Of a stretch of DNA of 9,612 nt, positions 6,494 to 9,612 are shown piece by piece (positions within the stretch are counted from its first letter, which is position 1; each line of letters starts with the position of its first letter). The notes beneath the pieces were generated by a model. That model was not told the origin of the DNA. It saw only the letters and a list, made by a program, of their open reading frames with translations, and searched no databases. The position numbers and the translations under genes were made by a program. The DNA is from DAOSVX01 sp035379765 (GTDB taxonomy: Bacteria; Bacillota_I; Bacilli_A; RF39; UBA660): positions 1-9,612 of the forward strand of contig DAOSVX010000027.1 in the NCBI GenBank assembly GCA_035379765.1, given 5' to 3'.

Positions 6494-6516
6494 AAAAAAA
6501 GCACTACTTGAGTGCT
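6494..6516 (-). terminator. Hairpin terminator of lemA
   Basis: On the minus strand AGCACT (6516-6511) pairs with AGTGCT (6505-6500) around a 5-base loop, followed by seven T (6500-6494). Two bases of the lemA stop TAG (6517-6515) lie in the stem. The stem is short but is the most GC-rich of the terminators here. Confidence 0.75.
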
Positions 6517-7069
6517 AAAATTGAACTTTAACGTTTTCTCTTTCGCTAGCATCAGCTTCAAAGAATTTTTCTTTTTGAAAACCAAACATTGATGCCACTA
6601 TCTTTGATGGGAACATTTCTACTTTATTATTAAGCTTTAAAACAACATCATTATAGAATTGTCTAGCAAAAGCAATCTTTTCTTCTATTTCTTTCAAATC
6701 AGTTTGCATTTGTAAAAAATTACTATTAGCTTTTAACTCTGGATAACTTTCCGAAAGAGCAAATAATTTTGACATTGCTTTCGTAAGCTCACCATTAGCT
6801 TTCATTTCGGCTTCAGGTGTTTCCGCTTTTAAGAATGTATTACGAGCTTTTATTACTCCTTCTAATGTTCCTTTTTCATGCTTAGCATAGCCTTTTACTG
6901 TTTCGACCAAATTAGGAATTAAATCAAATCTTCTTTTTAATTGAACATCAATTTGACTCCATTGATCTTTTACTATATTTCTTAATTTTACTAATGCATT
7001 ATAAGTACTTACTAAATATAATAACAATAAAACTACTACAACAATCACAACTATTAACCATGGGCTCAT
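6515..7069 (-). CDS. lemA: LemA family membrane protein
   Basis: A 184-residue protein of the LemA family, normal length. One N-terminal membrane helix (about 4-22) has only a few residues before it, so the C-terminal helical bundle is probably cytoplasmic if orientation follows the family model. The signature region reads YNALVKLRNIVKDQW (23-37), then QIDVQLKRRFDLIPNLVETV, then GYAKHEKGTLEGVIKAR, followed by the expected C-terminal FQKEKFFEADASERENVKVQF. The cellular role of LemA is not settled; it is often paired with a TPM-domain or HtpX-type gene, neither of which is present here. The ATG at 7069 has AAGGAGG (7078-7084) at 8 bases, one of the best ribosome sites in the window. It has its own promoter upstream and a terminator at its stop, so it is probably a single-gene unit, with possible readthrough from the 7142-8011 gene. 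Confidence 0.95.
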   Translation of the reverse strand: MSPWLIVVIVVVVLLLLYLVSTYNALVKLRNIVKDQWSQIDVQLKRRFDLIPNLVETVKGYAKHEKGTLEGVIKARNTFLKAETPEAEMKANGELTKAMSKLFALSESYPELKANSNFLQMQTDLKEIEEKIAFARQFYNDVVLKLNNKVEMFPSKIVASMFGFQKEKFFEADASERENVKVQF

Positions 7070-7094
7070 TTTATCTTCCTCCTTTTATATATTC

Positions 7095-7123
7095 ATCTTA
7101 CCATTTATTAAATATTTCTTCAA
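7095..7123 (-). promoter_or_regulatory. Promoter for lemA
   Basis: The minus strand has TTGAAG (7123-7118, 4 of 6), a 17-base spacer and TAAGAT (7100-7095, 4 of 6) preceded by TGG, making an extended -10. The predicted start is near 7088, just before the AAGGAGG site. Confidence 0.5.
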
Positions 7124-7141
7124 TAAACTTATAAAAATTAT

Positions 7142-8011
7142 TTATTTTTCTACAGAACTACTAACAAAATAATAGCTACCATCAGGTTTTAATTTAAAGG
7201 TATAGGTTATAGTATTTGCTTCATCTAGATAATCATCAATACTAATAAGGTTAGCCCAATCTTCATATTCAAGGGTATCTTGATCAATCCAAGCACTCTC
7301 ATAAATTAGTATACTTTTGTTATAATCGGCATATATTTTATATTTTACTGTAGAAGATGCTCCATCACTACAACAATCATATTCAGCATCAGTATAAATA
7401 AATTTTTCTGTTAAAATAATTCCATCTTGAGTTTTTATTGCCTCTGTTAACTCACGATACACTTCATTAATAGGGTCACATGTTCCGCCCATTCCGTAAA
7501 CGCTACCAACATATTCATTAGAACTTTCATCATAACTAAATTCTATATAATTGCCTGTATAAAAATCTAAATCAAAAGAATGTTTCCCGATCGTAGAATA
7601 AGTAACATCATCTCCAAAAAGCTTCTTTATCGCTTTATCATAATCATCATAAGATATTGTGAAATTTAAAACTTTTTCCGAAAAAGTATCATTTATTGTT
7701 TCAATTTCAAAATCATTAGTGTCTAACAAACCCCATGAAAAAAAGTATTTTTCTTCATTATCAAATGTATTTACTGTTAAGTCTTTATTTTTTAATAAAT
7801 AATCATTATATAATAAACACTCAACATCACTGCCTTTTACATAACTATATAATAATTCAACAGTCGGATCTAATAAAGACAATTGCTGATTTTGATTAAT
7901 TTCCTCGTCTTCTTTAAGGAAACTATTATAAGCAATATAACTCAATAGTCCTATTAAAATTACAATTAATATAAGCAATGTGGTTTTAACCCAATTATTT
8001 TTATTTTCCAT
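7142..8011 (-). CDS. Membrane-anchored protein of unknown function, acidic ectodomain
   Basis: I do not recognise a family. The 289-residue product has a short N-terminus, one strong hydrophobic helix (about 10-28) and a large Asp/Glu/Tyr-rich outer part. Four Cys lie in the ectodomain (65, 178, and the adjacent pair 213-214), which could form disulfides. The C-terminus ends in alternating strands (TITYTFKLKPDGSYYFVSS) that look like a small beta domain. The helix carries no lipobox Cys, so it is an anchor or signal sequence rather than a lipoprotein. The ATG at 8011 is supported by AGGAGAG (8018-8024) in a purine-rich leader. An extended -10 promoter lies upstream. I see no convincing terminator after the stop, so some transcripts may continue into lemA. 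Its overall shape resembles the 1-622 and 4680-5591 proteins, without visible sequence identity. Confidence 0.85.
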   Translation of the reverse strand: MENKNNWVKTTLLILIVILIGLLSYIAYNSFLKEDEEINQNQQLSLLDPTVELLYSYVKGSDVECLLYNDYLLKNKDLTVNTFDNEEKYFFSWGLLDTNDFEIETINDTFSEKVLNFTISYDDYDKAIKKLFGDDVTYSTIGKHSFDLDFYTGNYIEFSYDESSNEYVGSVYGMGGTCDPINEVYRELTEAIKTQDGIILTEKFIYTDAEYDCCSDGASSTVKYKIYADYNKSILIYESAWIDQDTLEYEDWANLISIDDYLDEANTITYTFKLKPDGSYYFVSSSVEK

Positions 8012-8042
8012 ATTAAACTCTCCTCTCCTCTACTCTACAAAA

Positions 8043-8071
8043 AATATAGCACATCAAATAAACAAAGACAA
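8043..8071 (-). promoter_or_regulatory. Promoter for the 7142-8011 gene, overlapping the frr terminator
   Basis: The minus strand has TTGTCT (8071-8066, 4 of 6), a 17-base spacer and TATATT (8048-8043, 5 of 6) preceded by TGC, an extended -10. The -35 lies inside the 3' arm of the frr terminator, so the same bases may serve both roles. The predicted start is near 8036. Confidence 0.55.
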
Positions 8072-8086
8072 ATAAAATTTGTCTTT
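8060..8086 (-). terminator. Hairpin terminator of the cvpA-trxA-frr unit
   Basis: On the minus strand AAAGACAAAT (8086-8077) pairs with ATTTGTCTTT (8073-8064): up to 10 bp with a tight loop, or 9 bp with a 5-base loop. A broken T stretch follows (TTTGTTTATTT). It begins 6 bases after the frr stop, unlike the other terminators here, which overlap their stop codons. Confidence 0.65.
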
Positions 8087-8092
8087 AGCAAT

Positions 8093-8614
8093 TTAAACTT
8101 GCATTAATTCATTTTCTTTTTCTTTGATTTTTTCATCAACTATTTTATTATATTTGTTAATTAAGTCTTGAACTTCATCTAGTTTTCTAGTTTCTTCATC
8201 TTCACTTAATTCTAACCGTTTTATAGCATTGTTTTCATCTTGACGAATATTTCTTAAAGCTATTTTAGCATCTTCAGCTATTTCCCGAGCTTGTTTAACA
8301 TATTCTTTTCTTCTTTCTTCATTTAGATCAGGAATTGTTAAAATAATAACTTCACCATTGTTAATAGGTGCTATACCTAAATTAGCTTCATTAATGGCTT
8401 TTTCCATTTCTTTTAATACACTACGATCAAATGGTTTAATAAAAAGTTGTTTAGCTTCGGGGACAGTTATATTAGCTAAACTCTGAATTGGAGTTTTGGT
8501 TCCATAATAGTCAACCATAACACCACTTAACATACCCGGATTAGCTCTACCTGCTCTAATTAACCCTAATCTACTTTCTAAGTTTTCAATAACTTTGGAA
8601 AATTTTTCTTCCAT
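8093..8614 (-). CDS. frr: Ribosome recycling factor
   Basis: A 173-residue protein that, with EF-G, splits the post-termination ribosome into subunits. Family landmarks are IRAGRANPGML (19-29), VDYYGTKTPIQSLANI (34-49), IKPFDRS (59-65), and ERRKEYVKQAREIAEDAKIALRNIRQD (about 100-126). It is about a dozen residues shorter than the usual 185, mainly because the first helix begins at MEEKFSKVIENLE and lacks the leading segment. The ATG shares one base with the trxA stop (TAATG, 8616-8612), and AAGGAG (8623-8628) lies inside the end of trxA, so translational coupling is likely and an earlier start is not supported. In most Firmicutes frr follows rpsB-tsf-pyrH; here it is last in cvpA-trxA-frr, so it has been moved away from its common partners. 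Confidence 0.97.
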   Translation of the reverse strand: MEEKFSKVIENLESRLGLIRAGRANPGMLSGVMVDYYGTKTPIQSLANITVPEAKQLFIKPFDRSVLKEMEKAINEANLGIAPINNGEVIILTIPDLNEERRKEYVKQAREIAEDAKIALRNIRQDENNAIKRLELSEDEETRKLDEVQDLINKYNKIVDEKIKEKENELMQV

Positions 8615-8916
8615 TATCTCATCTCCTTAATAACCGCTAGTAAATCTTCTTTAGTAGAAAAACCAATCATTTGGTGAATTACTTTTCCATCTTTAAAGAA
8701 AATTAAAGTAGGAATACTCATAACGCCATAACGCATAGCTATTTCTTGGTTTTCATCAACATTAACTTTAACAATTTTTATTTCTTCTTTTAATTCTTCT
8801 AGAATAGGCGCCAACATTTTACATGGTCCACACCAATCAGCATAAAAATCTACTAAAGTATATTCATTACCAATGGTTTCTTCAAATTCTGCTCCTTTAA
8901 AATGTAATATTTCCAT
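8614..8916 (-). CDS. trxA: Thioredoxin
   Basis: A 100-residue cytoplasmic thioredoxin, close to the usual 103-108. It reduces protein disulfides and is itself reduced by thioredoxin reductase. The active site WCGPC is at 28-32 (C29 and C32), the buried Asp is in VDFYADWC (D23), and the cis-Pro is P69 in SIPTLIFF. The final helix (STKEDLLAVIKEMR) is present. The ATG at 8916 has TGAGGA (8924-8929), inside the end of cvpA. Three bases separate it from cvpA, and it overlaps frr by one base, so the three genes are surely co-transcribed. Thioredoxin genes near cvpA are known in Firmicutes clusters that also hold mutS2; no mutS2 is present here. Confidence 0.97.
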   Translation of the reverse strand: MEILHFKGAEFEETIGNEYTLVDFYADWCGPCKMLAPILEELKEEIKIVKVNVDENQEIAMRYGVMSIPTLIFFKDGKVIHQMIGFSTKEDLLAVIKEMR

Positions 8917-8919
8917 TAT

Positions 8920-9612
8920 TTAATCCTCATATCTTTCTAATATTGAATCTACATTATCAATATCTATTTTACCTTTTTCAACTAATTTACGAACTGAAGC
9001 TGGACTAATTACTTCATTTTTTAAAAGTATATCTAAAGCTTTTTCGTTATATTCTTCACTATTCTTATCCTCAGTAGCATATTCATCCTGTAAATCATAT
9101 ATTTCTCTAAAAGAATCAAAAGTATCACTTATAGCATTTGATAGTACTGGTGTACTACCAACTATCTTGGTGGCATATTTACTTTCAGCAGTTATGGAAC
9201 TAAATAAATTAAATTGAAATATAGCGTAAAGCCCAACAAAGATGAATAAAAAGGCTTCACAAATACCAAATAAAGCTCCTAATATTTTAGAAGGAATTCC
9301 TAATACTACAGTGGCATTTAAAATCTTTTCTAATAATGTAGATACAGCAATTATTATTTTTAAAATAAGCATCAAAATCGCAAATGTAATTAAGAAAGCA
9401 ATTGCTTCATAAATTAAAATGTTAATAACACTAACTCCTTGAAATATTCCGCCTAATTTAAAGAATGGTAAATAGGTGTATAAAATAATTGAAATAGGAT
9501 TTTTTAATAAATATGCTAGTACTATAACCAAAATTGTTCCACCAAACATAACAGCACTCTTTATAATGCCTCTTTTAAAACCAAGCACTGCTCCTAACAA
9601 CAAACCTAATAT
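8920..9612 (-). CDS. cvpA: CvpA family membrane protein (5' end outside window)
   Basis: An open minus-strand frame reaches the right edge. The first residues (ILGLLLGAVLGFKRGIIKSA) match the interior of the first CvpA helix, where GxxRGxxxxx is typical, so the true start is probably a few codons beyond 9612 and the in-frame TTG at 9601-9603 is not the start. Four hydrophobic stretches follow across the first 150 residues, as expected for the family. The last 80 residues form a soluble, acidic tail ending in EKGKIDIDNVDSILERYED, longer than typical CvpA, which has only a short tail. CvpA was named for colicin V production in E. coli, and related proteins are linked to envelope and bile tolerance; the precise function is unknown. 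It is the first visible gene of the cvpA-trxA-frr unit. Confidence 0.88.
   Translation of the reverse strand: MLGLLLGAVLGFKRGIIKSAVMFGGTILVIVLAYLLKNPISIILYTYLPFFKLGGIFQGVSVINILIYEAIAFLITFAILMLILKIIIAVSTLLEKILNATVVLGIPSKILGALFGICEAFLFIFVGLYAIFQFNLFSSITAESKYATKIVGSTPVLSNAISDTFDSFREIYDLQDEYATEDKNSEEYNEKALDILLKNEVISPASVRKLVEKGKIDIDNVDSILERYED

Noticed and set aside
6500..6518. A CIRCE-like (HrcA) half site, TTAGCACTC on the minus strand
   Set aside because: One half matches exactly, but the second half is not at the 9-base spacing and lacks the outer bases. The hairpin with seven T is explained as the lemA terminator, at a gene end rather than a promoter.
7085..7141. A possible terminator after the 7142-8011 gene
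   Set aside because: Only a weak AATAAA/TTTATT pairing with a long loop and no following T run is visible, so I did not call it.
9601..9603. TTG as the true cvpA start
   Set aside because: The frame stays open to the window edge and the residues before it continue the first CvpA helix; no ribosome site can be assessed within the 9 remaining bases.

Overview
The window is very AT-rich (by eye below about 30% GC) and gene-dense. No intergenic gap exceeds about 100 bases, so there is no long gene-free stretch to describe. Every Trp codon in the predicted proteins is TGG and no in-frame TGA occurs, so the standard bacterial code fits better than the Mycoplasma code. The one TGA stop (miaA) is followed directly by TAA, so it does not test the code by itself. 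The gene set (lepA, hemW, rpsT, miaA, lemA, frr, trxA, cvpA), strong Shine-Dalgarno sequences and AT-biased codons point to a low-GC Firmicutes/Bacilli-like lineage with a compact genome, perhaps an uncultured gut-type member near the Mollicutes branch. The lineage is inference.

Layout from left to right. At 1-622 (minus) lies the 5' part of a membrane-anchored protein of unknown function with a WG-repeat-like motif. hemW (699-1784), an unrecognised two-helix membrane protein (1834-2430) and lepA (2488-4272) follow, all minus. rpsT (4367-4630) is divergent from lepA, with back-to-back promoters. A membrane-anchored transglutaminase-like protein (4680-5591, plus) runs into miaA (5576-6457, minus), and the two genes overlap tail to tail by 16 bases. 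lemA (6515-7069) and another membrane-anchored protein of unknown function (7142-8011) are on the minus strand. The window ends with a tightly packed minus-strand set transcribed cvpA (partial, running off the right edge), trxA, frr, with 3-base spacing and a 1-base TAATG overlap.

Most genes are core functions: translation (EF4/LepA, S20, ribosome recycling factor), tRNA modification (MiaA), thiol redox (thioredoxin) and a radical-SAM HemW. Around them are four membrane proteins I cannot assign to a pathway, plus LemA and CvpA. The rpsT-lepA-hemW cluster resembles the known Bacillus arrangement, but rpsT is inverted and an extra gene sits between lepA and hemW.

The transcription signals are compact. 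Five hairpin terminators are visible. In four, the stop codon lies in or touches the stem, and new promoters follow almost at once, often as extended -10 elements with predicted leaders of about 5-25 bases. I do not see a complete, clearly novel multi-gene system. The strongest lead is the 198-residue membrane protein between lepA and hemW: it has a near-consensus promoter, its own terminator and codon use unlike its neighbours, which suggests an acquired single-gene cassette.
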